Shown here: in pieces, positions 30,472 to 41,868 of the stretch
How the letters are laid out: each line of letters begins with the position of its first letter
Numbering within the stretch: position 1 is the stretch's first letter
From: Pogonophryne albipinna
Lineage: Eukaryota; Chordata; Actinopteri; Perciformes; Artedidraconidae
DNA length: 64,000 nucleotides
Assembly: GCA_028583405.1 (NCBI GenBank)
Contig: CM053253.1
Location: 13,899,112-13,963,111 of the forward strand
Reading direction: 5' to 3'
The notes under the pieces: model-generated
Seen by the model: the letters and a program-made list of their open reading frames with translations, nothing else
Told to the model about the DNA's origin: nothing
Database searches by the model: none
Position numbers and translations under genes: made by a program

Positions 30472-30756
30472 GAAAAAAAAGGCTGTTGGATTCACATGAT
30501 TTTAATATGGACATCGGTTGCACATATTAAAAACATGTGTACTCCAAACTATTCCATTATGTTAAAGACACAACTATGTTATGTCAAAGAAACATGAAAT
30601 GGTTATGTTAATGTGAATATTTCCTTTAATATAGGTATATTTATTTACCCTATGTTTAACCAACATGACTTTTTTATGTTCATTTTAGGCTTTTAATATG
30701 CTCAGTATATTTAACTTGTACCTGTTAAAGCAACATGATTTCTTTATTTAAGCTTC
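30472..30756 (+). repeat. About 285-bp repeat unit, first (uninterrupted) tandem copy
   Basis: Starts with a TGAAAAAAAAGGCTGTTGGA-type sequence and includes CATATTAAAAACATGTG and repeated CAACATGA/TTTAATAT words. The second copy starts at 30757 and is split by two large insertions: its parts are 30757-30781, 32884-32937 and 41272-about 41470. Confidence 0.75.
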
Positions 30757-30781
30757 ACTGTAAAAAGTCTGTTGGACTTAA

Positions 30782-32879
30782 AGAGCCTGTGACAGCATCC
30801 CAACAACTGTTGTGCAATGAAATATTGGGCTACTAGTCATCTCGAACCGTCAGTTTAAAAAAGAAGATGCGATACCGTTCCGATAAATATCAATAATTTC
30901 GAACATCGCGGGGAAATTCCTTCGAGTCATTTTGAAGTTTTGGGGGAAGCCGGAAGTGACGTCAATGCGGGAACGCTTCACTGTGCGGTGAGAGAGCGAA
31001 ACACGGACAAAGTGTGTTGTCGTGTGTAGAAATGGTGAATTACTGAGTTTAGGCACGTTAATAACGTTTTAATGAAGTTGACTACAGTATATTCATATTT
31101 GTCAGTGCTTTCATGTCAATTCGGCGAACATAAACATAAATGATCGTGTTGAAGATGATGATTAAATTAGGATTACAAATCGGTAGTGAGAGCTGTTGAA
31201 TTTCCTCCCGTAGGATGTGATATAAAAACAAATCGATTATTTTTGTAGTTGTAAACTCAAGTGGATTAAACTACATTTATTAGTGCTTTCATGTCAATTC
31301 GGCGAACATATGATACATTAAATGATCGTGAGAATGATGATTAAAAATCGTTTGTTTGAGCCGGTCTGCATTTCCTGATGAGAAAACAAACCGATGCTTT
31401 TTGTAGTTGTAGTGCACCAACATGGATTAAACGTGTGTTTTTTTTTACCACAATGTTGGGGAAATTAATGGATAAAATGCACGGATTATTATTATGATTA
31501 TTATTCCCACTCCGATCGGGACACTAGGTCCACCGTTTCCCCGCAGCGAGGCTCCCCCCGTTGACAGTTTACGTGGGCTGGGTGCAGTGGCGGACTGGCC
31601 ATCGGGACGAATCCCGATGGGCCGGTACCGAAGTGGGCCGGTCGGATAAGTCACTAGCACATCCCCCATAGGCGGCGCGTGAGGCTCAGGTTTGGGAAGG
31701 CTAAATAACTTTTTTTACCTGACGCTGCCCGCCTCCGGCGTCTATAGAAAAGAGATCAACTCAGTGTGCGGAGTTTAAATCTCTCAAGTTATATTACAGG
31801 ATAAAGGAAATGCAGTTTAAACTGCCGTATGCAGAGAAGACGCCGACGTGTCGCACTTATCATTCATATTAAATCATCAATCAGATCATCGATCATATAA
31901 TATCATAATATATCATATATTTCCTTATCCGAGTCAGCTTCTCCAGCCGTATCTGGCCGTGCAACACTTACAGTGTCACATACTGTATGCAGAAGTATTA
32001 TTTTAAGCAACACATTATGTTGACGAAACACTCAAGTCAAATGTAATTAAAGTCAGATCCACTCGTGTCTTAGACGTGAACGCGCTCTCAGCTGGTGAGA
32101 GAAACCCTGGCTTGATTTACCGAGTTAATAACCAGCGTCGTAGGACCGCTTAGCGAGATCTCGTTTGTTAGTTTGTTGTTGTTAGTTTGTTTGTTACTCA
32201 AACATATCCAGGGTATGTTGAACTGGCTTCGTAGTACAGGGCACAGGTGGCTAGCAGCGCTAATGTCAAAGACACAGACATTATACATTATATTTGTATT
32301 TTACCAGGATGCAGTGACACAAATATTTGGGAAGGCTTAGCCTTCCCCAGCCTACAGCACCCGCCGCCCCCGACATCCCCCACTCCCCCGTTGACAATTT
32401 ACTAGCGGTACCGAAGTGGGCCGGTCGAGAGTCCCGGGATGATTTTTAGTCTCATTCCACCACTGGCTATGACCGTATGATCGCCCATATTGACGCACCT
32501 AATTCCTAAACTTCTAACAAATACAACATAAACCGATCCTTCAGCCTCATATGAGCTCTCAGACACGTTCAAAATTAAACTGTCATCGCTGTCTGAGTTT
32601 GCTGCTGTGTGCGCCATCGTGTTTACATCAGGTTTACATGCAGATGCTGGGATCCTGAACGGTGCAGCTGGAGCGCTGTGCCCGCAATGACGTCACCCAT
32701 AATTTGGCGGGACTTGAAGAATCCCCGAGAAGATCCAGAATATGGTCAACATTGAAGGGCAGATGAATGGTTATCAAAGTACAAATATCCAAAATCAGTT
32801 CAGTAACGGTTTTCAAGGGGACAATATTTACTCAAATTGATGGGTTTGGATGATGGGGGAAACTCGTGTCACAGGCTCT
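30782..32879. mobile_element. TTAA-flanked DNA transposon (piggyBac-like targeting)
   Basis: TTAA at 30778-30781, then AGAGCCTGTGACA; right end TGTCACAGGCTCT followed by TTAA at 32880-32883. The 13-bp ends are perfect inverted repeats and TTAA is duplicated. It interrupts the second tandem repeat unit. No piggyBac transposase was recognised, so it is non-autonomous. It holds a candidate hAT at 31585-32465. Confidence 0.8.
31585..32465. mobile_element. Possible hAT element, diverged
   Basis: Starts CAGTGGCGGACTGG and ends TTCCACCACTG, compatible hAT-style ends, but the flanking octamers (gctgggtg, gctatgac) are not a duplication. A block around GGTACCGAAGTGGGCCGGTCG occurs as a direct repeat at about 31622 and 32406, so the structure is rearranged. 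Confidence 0.4.
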
Positions 32880-32946
32880 TTAAGTAATAAAAACATGGAC
32901 ATCGGTTGCACATATTAAAATCATGTGTGCTCAAAACACTCTCTCT

Positions 32947-34083
32947 TGCGGCTTTCACACCAGCGCTTTTCCCTTTCTAGCTCCGAGCTAGAGCTTTTCT
33001 GGTTCAGCTCCGGTTTCCCTTTTCTGCTCCAGCTCTGTTCACACCGCCCAGAGCCCGACTGGTGCTGCCGCTGCTGCGTCATGACGTCACCGTTTACATC
33101 GCTGATTTGCTCCCCAACGGCGTTACGGCGCTCACAACAACAACAACTGCGTCGGGTCGATGATCGTGTTGCTTTTAATCACACGAAGCCAGATTAAATT
33201 AAATAACGACTTCTCCAACCTTGTGCTTTTCTCCAGAGTGCCGTGGTTCATTGTTTATTAATGTGTTTCTGCGGCATTTACCGACCGCTGCAGTGTTGGC
33301 TGCTCTTCCACGGGAGTTTATTCTACCGTTAGCTCCCGGTTAGCTCACACTGCAGCGGCCGCTCTAAAGTATTCACTGTCCGACTCACACAAGCAGCTGA
33401 TAAATATCCCCAGTTCCCCTTAAGTGAATGTGTGTCAGTCTGAATTGACGCTGTTTGGCATCACAACGCTGTTATGAAAGTTTCTCTGGTATAAAATGGG
33501 TGATGTTAGCATAGCAACCGAAGCTAAACTGACTACTTGCTATTGCTATCCTATTGTGGCATAAAACCGTTTTCTACAGGCACATTTTACCGGCGTATTT
33601 TTATTATGATTCTACTTGTGATAGTCGGACACGACAACCTGTGCAGCCCATGTATTGATTCCATCCGATAGCTGCTATAATACAAAACAAAACGTCTGCC
33701 TCTCTCCACAATGATCAATAACAGTGAACGGATGGTCATAGTAAGGTACAAATAAACAGAATCACACGAAGCCTGGTTAGTGTTGCCTGACTTTATAAAG
33801 TGTGTTTATAAGCACTACTGCTAGTAGGCAGGCATGACAATCGACCCATGTTCAGGGGATTTGGGTTTAGTTTCCTGCACGCCTCGACGTAAGGGAGATG
33901 TAAGCGACGCCACCTCTTAGCTCCGAAGCTCTTGCTTCTAGACCGACAATTTTTTGGAGCTGGAAGTGAACCAGATTCCGGAGCTAAGAGGCGGCGCCGC
34001 TGCGGTGTGAACAGGAAAAACCGGCACTTTTCAGGCTCCAGCTCCGAGCCGGAGCTAAAAACGCGTTGGTGTGAAAGGGGCAT
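32947..34083. mobile_element. DNA transposon with inverted ends (CTTTCACACC type) near the LINE 5' end
   Basis: Left GGCTTTCACACCAGCG with CTAGCTCCGAGC following; right end GCTCCGAGCCGGAGC...GGTGTGAAAGG, an inverted repeat over about 40 bp with mismatches. No transposase seen. Exact borders and TSD are unclear; a PIF/Harbinger or hAT origin is possible. Confidence 0.6.
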
Positions 34084-34499
34084 TTGAAGAACCAGCACCT
34101 TACCGTGGTAGAGAGGTTTGTGTGCCCTGATGAACCTGGGGGCTGTGTTGTCTGGAACCTTGTGTTCCTGGTAGGGTCTCCCATGGCAAATTGGTCTCAG
34201 GCAAGGTGCCAGACTAAGATTGGTTCAAAAGACCTCATGAAAGAAAAAACAAGAAGTGAGGATACCCGGCCCGCAGGAAGCCCGGGGTCCCCTTCTGGAG
34301 CCAGGCCCAGAAGGAGGACTCGTCGGCGAGCGTCTGGTGGCCCGGGCTTGCCACGGAGCCGGGCCGGGCCCAGCCCGAAAAGGCAACGTGGGCAACACCT
34401 CCGCTTCTCCGTCCCGCGGGCCCACCACCTACGGGAAACAGCGATGGGGTCTGGTGCGCTGCCAGAAGGGTGGCATTGAAAGCGGAGGGTCTCGACGGA

Positions 34500-35866
34500 C
34501 CAGACCCGGGCGACAGAAGCTGGCTTTGGGGACGTGGAACGTCACCTCTCTGGGGGGGAAGGAGCCGGAGCTTGTGCGGGAGGTGGAGCATTACCAGTTG
34601 GATCTGGTTGGGCTCACCTCTACGCACAGCGTCGGCTCTGGAACCTTACTTCTGGATAGGGGTTGGACTCTATTCTTCTCCGGAGTTGCTCAAGGTGTGA
34701 GGCGCCGGGCGGGTGTGGGGATACTCACAAGTCCCCGGTTGGGTGCTTCGTTGTTGGAGTTTACCCCAGTGGACGAGAGTGTCGCCTCCCTACGCCTGCG
34801 GGTTATGGGGGGGAAAAACTCTGACTGTTGTGTGTGCTTATGCACCCAACAGCAGTTCAGAGTATACGGCCTTCTTGGAGACCCTGGAAAGAGTCCTGTA
34901 TGGGGGCTCCTGAAGGGGACTCTTTAATCTTGCTGGGAGACTTCAACGCACATGTGGGCAATGATGGAGACACTTGGAGGGGCGTGATTGGGAGGAACGG
35001 CCCCCCTGATCTGAACCGGAGTGGTGGTTTGTTACTGGACTTCTGTGCTAGTCATGGATTGGCCATAACAAACACCATGTTCGAACATAATGATGCTCAT
35101 AAGTGTACGTGGTACCAGAGCACCCTAGGCAGAATGTCCATGATCGATTTCGTTATCGTATCATCGGACCTGAGGCCGTATGTTTTGGACACTCGGGTAA
35201 AGAGAAGGGCGGAGTTGTCAACTGATCACCATCTGGTGGTGAGTTGGGTCGAGTGGCGGGGGAAGCCTCTGGATAAACCTGGTAAGCCCAAACGTGTAGT
35301 TCGGGTGAACTGGGAACGTCTGGAGGAGGCCCAAGTTCAGGAGGCCTTCAACTCACACCTCCGGCGGAGCTTTTCGGGCATTCCTGTGGAGGTTGGGGAC
35401 ATTGAACCAGAGTGGTCGGTGTTCAAAGCCTCTATTGCCGAAGCCGCGGCGGTAAGCTGTGGTCTCAAGGTCCTAGGTGCCTCAAGGGGCGGTAACCCTC
35501 GAACCTCCTGGTGGACACCGGTGGTCAGGGAAGCCGTCCGACTGAAGAAGGAGGCCTTCAGGGATTTGTTATCCCGGGGGACTCCCGAGGCAGTTGCAAG
35601 GTACCGACAGGCCCGAGGCAAAGCAGCGGGTGTGGGAGAAGTTCGGAGAAGACATGGAGAAGGACTTTCGGGCGGCACCAAAGTTGTTCTGGAAAACTGT
35701 CCGACACCTCAGGAGGGGGAAGCAGGGAACTATCCAAGCTGTGTACAGTAAGGATGGGACGTTGTTGACCTCAACTGATGGAGTGTTAGGGCGTTGGAAG
35801 GAACACTTTGAGGAACTCCTGAACCCGACAACTCCGCCCTCTATGTTAGAGGCAGAGCTGGAGTAT
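34500..35866 (+). pseudogene. LINE AP endonuclease and linker, frameshifted
   Basis: Frame 34256-34927 has LALGTWNVTSL, the typical start of the exonuclease-endonuclease-phosphatase fold. Frame 34828-35751 continues with [11 protein letters not shown] (catalytic region), DFVIVSSDL and STDHHLVV (the terminal Asp-His pair). A third frame (35594-35866) leads to the L2 insertion site at LEAELEY. At least two frameshifts, so inactive. Confidence 0.8.
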
Positions 35867-36294
35867 TTACATTACATTGCATTTAGCTGACGCTTTTATC
35901 CAAAGCGACTTACAATAAGTGCGTTCGACCAACAAAATACAAACTTGAAGAAAACAGAATCATAAAGTACATCAGGTTTCATAGAGCAAAAACATTTCAA
36001 GTGCTACTCAACTAGGCTTTAGGTAAGCCAGTCCTTTATTAGTATATAAGTGCTTTTGTTAATAGTTCTATTGCTCGAAAGTGAGTCGAAAGAGATGAGT
36101 TTTCAGTCTGCGCCGGAAGGTGTTGTAAGCTATCTTGCTGTCTGATGTCAATGGGGAGCTCATTTCACCATTTTGGAGCCAGGATAGCAAACCCACGTGT
36201 TTTTGCTGATGGGAACTTGGGTCCCCTTCGCAGCGAGGGTGCAGCGAGCCGTTTGGTTGATGCAGAGCGGAGTGCACGTGCTGGGGTGTACAGT

Positions 36295-38996
36295 TTAACC
36301 ATGTCCTGGATGTAGGAAGGGCCAGATCCATTCGCAGCATGGTACGCAAGTACCATTGTCTTGAAGTTGGATTCTAGCAGTTACCGGAAGCCAGTGGAGG
36401 TGAGCGAGGAGCGGCGTGTTGTGGTAGAATTTAGGAAGGTTGAAGACCAGACGAGCCGCTGTATTCTGGATGAGCTGCAGTGGTCCGATGGCACATGCAG
36501 GTAGACCAGCCAGGAGGGAGTTGCAGTAGTCTAGGCGTGAGATGACGAGAGCCTGGACCAGAAGCTGCGTCGCTTTCTGGGTCAGCTGGGGACGTATCCT
36601 CCTGATGTTGTAAAGCGTGTATCTGCAGCAGCGGGTTGTAGCAGCTATGTTTGCAGTGAAGGACAGGTTGTTGTCTAGGATCACACCCAGATTCCTTGCA
36701 GTCTGAGTCGGGGAAACAACAGAGGTGCCGATGTTGATTGTTAGGTCAAGAGTGGGACAATCTTTTCCCGGAAGGAAAAGCAGTTCAGTCTTGTCAAGGT
36801 TGAGCTTGAGGTGATGAGCAGACATCCACTGAGAGATGTCAGCTAGACAAGCAGAGATGCGTGCGACGACCTGGGTCTCTGAGCGGGGAAAGGACAGGAT
36901 TAATTGGGTGTCGTCAGCGTAGCAGTGGTATGAAAAACCATGCGGGCTTATGACAGATCCGAGCGAGTTTGTGTACAAGGAGAAGAGGAGCGGACCAAGA
37001 ACAGAGCCCTGAGGGACCCCTGTAGTTAATTGACAAGGGTCGGACTCGACCCTCTCCAAGTAACCCTGTAGGTGCGGTCTTTGAGGTATGAGGTGAGGAG
37101 GGAAAGTGCAGAGCCTGAAACTCCAAGTTCTTGGAGAGTGCGAAGGAGGATCTGATGATTCACCGTGTCGAATGCAGCAGACAGGTCCAAAGGATGATGA
37201 CAGAGGAGAGGGAGGCTGCTTTAGCAGTGTGCAGTTCCTCAGTGACAGCAAGGAGGGCAGTTTCTGTGGAGTGACCTGCCTTGAAACCAGACTGGTGCGG
37301 ATCCAGAAGGTTGTTCTGATGGAGATAACAGGAGAGTTGTTTAAAGACAGCGCGTTCAAGTGTTTTAGACAGGAACGGGAGGAGAGAGACAGGCCTGTAG
37401 TTTATAACATCAGACGGGTTGAGAGTGGGTTTCTTTAGGAGAGGGTTTACTCTTGCCTCCTTGAGACTGTTTGGAAAGTGACCAGAAGTTAGAGAAGTGT
37501 TGATGAAATGGGTGAGAAACGGTAGAATATCAGGAGCGATAGTCTGAAGGAGGTTTGAAGGGATAGGGTCCAGAGGACAGGTGGTAGGGCGGGCAGAGGT
37601 AATGAGGGTAAGAACCTCACTTGGAGAGAGAGGGGAAAAGGAGGTCAGTGTGTGGGTGAAAGGAGGGTCTGGTGACCCAGTGGTGAGTAAAGGTGAGTCA
37701 GAAAAAGAAGAGCGAATATCATCAACCTTTTTTTCAAAGTGGTTAACAAAGTCGCTTGACAGAAGGGAGGAGGGGGAAGGGGCTTTTGGGGGTCCAGGAG
37801 GGAGGAGAAGATGGAAAATAGTTTTTTGGGATTGGAATAGGAAGATTGGATCTTATCTTGAAAGAAAGTGCTTTTTGCCTGAGAGATGGAAGCAGAGAAA
37901 GAGGAGAGGAGAGCCTGATAGGTTAGGAGGTCGTCACGGTGTTTGGATTTCCACCGTTTCCGCTCTGCTGCCCGAAGGACGGTTCTATTAGCACGCAGTG
38001 CGTCATTTAGCCAGGGAGCAGGAGGGGACTGACGAGCCTGCCGAGATGTGAGAGGACAGAGAGAGTCCAGAGAGGATGAGAGAGTAGAGAGGAGAGTTTC
38101 TGCAGCAGAGTTTGGAGGTAGGAGTTGGAACGAGTCAGAGGAAGGGAGGGCTGAGAGCACCGATGAGGCAAAGGTAGAGGGGGAGAGGGAACGAAGGTTA
38201 CGGCGGACAGGTGCAGGATGAGAAGAGATTAGTTTGTTATGTTTGGAAAGGGGTAGAGAGAATGAAATGAAGAAGTGATCGGATGTGTGGAGCGGGTTTA
38301 CAGAGAGGTTAGAAGTAGTGCAGTTCCTTGAGAATATGAGATCAAGGACATTGCCAGCTTTATGAGTTGGTGGGGATGGAGACAGTGAGAAAGCAAAGGC
38401 GGTTAACAGAGATGTTAGTTCGTCTATCTTCCCTGTCTGGAGGTTGAAGTCTCCGAGAAGTACAGCGGGAGGGCCAGTTTCAGGGATGTGTGAGAGGAGA
38501 TTATCTAATTCCTCCAAGAAGTCCCCAAGGCGCCTGGTGGACGGTAGAGAACAACAATGGTTAATTGTATAGGATGGGTTACTGTGACGGCATGGAATTC
38601 AAAGGTGGAAGGAGTGAAGTTAGGTAGCTTGAAGAGGGAAAAGCTCCATTTGGGAGAGAGCAGGAGACCAGTGCCACCTCCTCTGCCAGTGGGTCTGGGT
38701 GTATGGGAGAATGAATATGCTGTGGAGAGAGCTGCTGGGGTGGATGTGTTGGATGGAGTAATCCACGTCTCAGTGAGAGCAAGGAAATCCAGAGACTGCA
38801 GGGAAGCGTAGCCAGCGATGAAGTCAGCCTTAGGAACAGCTGACTGGCAGTTCCACAGGCCGCCTGAAACTAGATGTTGGATGTCAGTGGAGCATGTGGG
38901 ATAGACGAGAGCAGGCCGGTTATATCGATTACGAGATACACAGGGCCAGTGATAATTGCGAGAAGACACATAAACAGGAATGGAGAAAATACACAT
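36295..38996 (-). pseudogene. L2 endonuclease-reverse transcriptase, frameshifted
   Basis: Frame 38996-38505 contains the endonuclease start (SLDFLALTETWI). Frame 38517-37645 continues with VLLGDFNL and TSDHFFISF. Frame 37359-36295 holds the [17 protein letters not shown] and [12 protein letters not shown], then the thumb [11 protein letters not shown] and [14 protein letters not shown]. Frameshifts near 37370-37650 and 36340 inactivate it. The same family is seen at 42280-44374. Confidence 0.82.
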
Positions 38997-39090
38997 GATT
39001 ATAGCATGAGGGGCTAAACAACCAAATAAAATAAAACACTAGCGAGCTAGCTCAATCAAAGTAGGATTTGCCTCCTCTTTGCCACCCTCG

Positions 39091-39200
39091 TGACTCCAGC
39101 AGGACTCTATTGTCTTTGTCAGTCTTACTCCAGCAGGACTCTATTGTCTTTGTCTGTCTTACTCCAGCAGGACTCTATTGTCTTTGTCTGTCTGACGCTG
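39091..39200 (+). repeat. 36-bp tandem repeat, three units, in the L2 5' UTR
   Basis: The unit ACTCCAGCAGGACTCTATTG with TCTTTGTCTGTCTT is repeated three times almost exactly. Position just upstream of the L2 coding start on the minus strand is like tandem promoter monomers of some LINEs; promoter function is inference only. Confidence 0.75.
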
Positions 39201-39700
39201 AAGCTGACGCTCCAGGAAAGTGCTACCTAAAATGGACACCTGATTGCTGAGTTCTCACAGCTGTGGGGCCACGTCCCTTTAATTAGTTAACTCTCTGCAG
39301 CTGGTGGCCCTCAAAAGGAAATCTAGACTGGCTCCCTCCTGAGTTGTTATTGTGTCTTTTCAGTGGCCCAATGGTTTTACAATTACATTAAACCCTAAGT
39401 TATAAAGTTATGAGTTTAACCCTTAATACAGTTACACCTACTCAATAAAGCTCTTAGTATTCTACAAATGTTTAAATCAAAGTTAACCCTAGCAGTCAGT
39501 TAGTTCAGTTTTAAGGTTTCAGTCAAATTACTTGTCCCAAGTTTCTGCCTGACAGATACTGTAGCGGTTTTGAGATTTAAAATCACAATTTCAGTCAGAT
39601 CAACTACAGAGCATTTATACAGAGTACACACACTGAAACAGAGAAGTCTAAAAACAGAATGTTACTCACACAATTCTAGAATGTATGTATGTATGAGTAT

Positions 39701-41233
39701 GACGGGGGGATCAACACCAATCTCCCGGGGGGGAGGTCACTGAGGTCGTCAAACAACTCCACAGTGGCAAAACCCCGGGGGTGGATGAGATCCGCCCAGA
39801 AATGCTGAAGGTTCTGGGTGTTGAGGGACTGTCTTGGTTGACACGCCTTATCAACGTTGCGTGGAAGTCGGAAACAGTACCGAAGGAGTGGCAGACCGGG
39901 GTGGTGGTTCCCCTTTTCAAAAAGGGCGATCAGAGGGTGTGTGCCAATTACAGAGGCATCACACTACTCAGCCTCCCCGGGAAAGTTTACTCTAAGGTAC
40001 TCGAAAGGAGGGTCAGGCCGATTGTCGAACCTCAGATTGAGGAGGAACAATGCGGATTCCGTCCTGGTCGTGTAACGAAGGATCAGCTTTTTACTCTCGC
40101 AATGATCCTGGAGGGGGCCTGGGAGTACGCTTATCTGGTCTACATGTGTTTTGTAGACTTGGAGAAGGCGTATGACCGAGTTTCCAGGGAGTTACTGTGG
40201 GAGGTGCTGCGGGAGTATGGGGTGAGGGGGTCTCTACTCAGGGCCATCCAATCTCTGTACTCCCAAAGCGAGAGCTGTGTCCGGGTCCTCGGCAGTAAGT
40301 CGGACCCATTTCCGGTGAGGGTTGGCCTCCGCCAGGGCTGCGCTATGTCACCAATCCTGTTTGTAATATACATGGATCGGATTTCGAGGCGTAGTCATGG
40401 GGGAGGGGGTCTGCAGTTCGGCGGACTAAGGATTGCACCACTGCTTTTTGCAGATGATGTGGTTCTGATGGCTTCATCGGTCTGCGACCTTCAGCACTCA
40501 CTGGATCGGTTCGCAACCGAGTGTGAAGCGGCTGGGATGAAGATCAGCACCTCCAAATCTGAGGCCATGGTTCTCAGCAGGAAACCGATGGACTGTCCAC
40601 TCCAAGTAGGGAATGAGTCCTTACCCCAAGTGAAGGAGTTCAAGTATCTCGGGGTCTTGTTCTCGAGTGAGGGAACAATGGAGTGTGAGATGGGCTGGAG
40701 AATCGGAGCAGCGGGAGCGGTACTGCAGTCGCTTTACCGCACCGTTGACGAAAAGGGAGCTGAGCCAGAAGGCAAAGCTCTCTGTCTACCGGGCCATTTT
40801 CGTTTCTACCCTCACCTATGGTCATGAAGGATGGGTCATGACCGAAAGAACGAGATCGCGGATACAAGCGGCCGAGATGGGTTTTCTCAGCAGGGTGGCT
40901 GGTGTCTCCCTTAGGGATAAGGTGAGAAGTTCGGTCATCCGGGAGGGACTCGGAGTTGAGCCGCTCCTCCTTCGCGTCGAAAGGAGCCAGTTGAGGTGGT
41001 TCGTGCACCTAGTTAGGATGCCACCTGGGCGCCTCCCTAGGGAGGTGTTCCAGGCACGTCCAGCTGGGAAGAGACCAAGGGGTAGACCTAGGACCAGGTG
41101 GAGGGATTATATCTCTTCGCTGGCCTGGGAGCGTCTTGGGATCCCCCAGTCAGAGCTGGTTGATGTCGCCAGGGAAAAGAAAGTTTGGGGCTCTCTGCTG
41201 GAACTGCTACCCCCGCGACCCGACCACGGATAA
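39701..41233 (+). pseudogene. LINE reverse transcriptase and C-terminal domain
   Basis: Frame 39781-40827 carries IRPEMLKVLG, the fingers/palm FVDLEKAYDRV, RVGLRQGCAMSPILF and the catalytic LLFADDVVLMAS. A frameshift near 40740 moves into frame 40667-41233, which has the standard tail (RTRSRIQAAEM, RPRGRPRTRWRDYI). It follows in phase from the endonuclease half once the L2 insertion is removed. Confidence 0.85.
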
Positions 41234-41471
41234 GCGGGAGAAGATGGATGGATGGATGGTGTGCTCAAAACTATTCCATTATGTTAAAGACACACAACTA
41301 TGTTATGTCAAAGAAACATGAAATTGTTATGTTAATGTGAATATTTCCTTTAATATTAGTTATATTATATATGTTTAACCAACATGACTTTTTAATGTTC
41401 ATTTTAGACTTTTAATATACTCAGTATATTTCATTTGTACCTGTTAAAGCCACATTAATGTTTTGTTTAAA

Positions 41472-41863
41472 CTACATGCTATAGTTTTCTGTTTAATCTA
41501 CCTAGTGCTCAAGGGGTACATAAGATTATTTATTTCATGTGAATAGAGGCATTTCGTACATTCTTCTACAGGATCCATCCTAATCTTTTATATCTACAGC
41601 ATTTATCATAACATTTTAAAACAAATAGTCAATAAAGACAAACACATTTCTTTGAACAACATTCATGTATTTTTCTCAAAAAATAAAACAATATTAACAA
41701 CCACCACACATCCAGATGAGCTTTTGGTTTTTTCATCATACAGCCCCAGGAGAATGAACAAATACATTGAAAATAAAGAAATAGAATAAATAGAAAATGT
41801 TTGTGATGCATGTATATATATTATTGTGTTAGAACACAGCAAGCAAGCTTAAAGGAAACTATT
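41472..41863. other. Spacer between LINE-split repeat and LTR element
   Basis: AT-rich, no gene or repeat recognised. Confidence 0.4.
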
Positions 41864-41868
41864 CTCCC

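Larger units (their letters stand above)
35867..39694 (-). mobile_element. Full-length L2-clade LINE (copy 1), TSD gagtat
   Basis: The 3' tail is at 35867 (plus strand TTACATTACATTGCATTTAGC), the universal fish L2-type end. gagtat occurs at 35861-35866 and 39695-39700. Removing it rejoins the host LINE reading ...LEY with the segment before EVTEVVKQLHSG. The 5' UTR (39000-39694, minus-strand upstream) carries a 36-bp tandem repeat. Confidence 0.85.
32938..41259 (+). mobile_element. AP-endonuclease LINE, near full length, 12-bp TSD tgtgctcaaaac, split by two insertions
   Basis: The TSD is at 32926-32937 and 41260-41271; the 3' end is a GGAT repeat (GATGGATGGATGG), as expected for this non-LTR type. 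Domains on the plus strand: endonuclease (about 34500-35300), reverse transcriptase (about 39710-40830), C-terminal region ending LLPPRPDHG (41233). Within it are a DNA transposon (about 32946-34084) and an L2 LINE (35867-39694). The clade is uncertain (I/Nimb-like by memory of similar fish elements). Confidence 0.8.

Noticed and set aside
37106..38811. Plus-strand ORFs over the L2 copies (also 43550-44406)
   Set aside because: Antisense shadows of the minus-strand L2 polymerase gene, repeated in both L2 copies.
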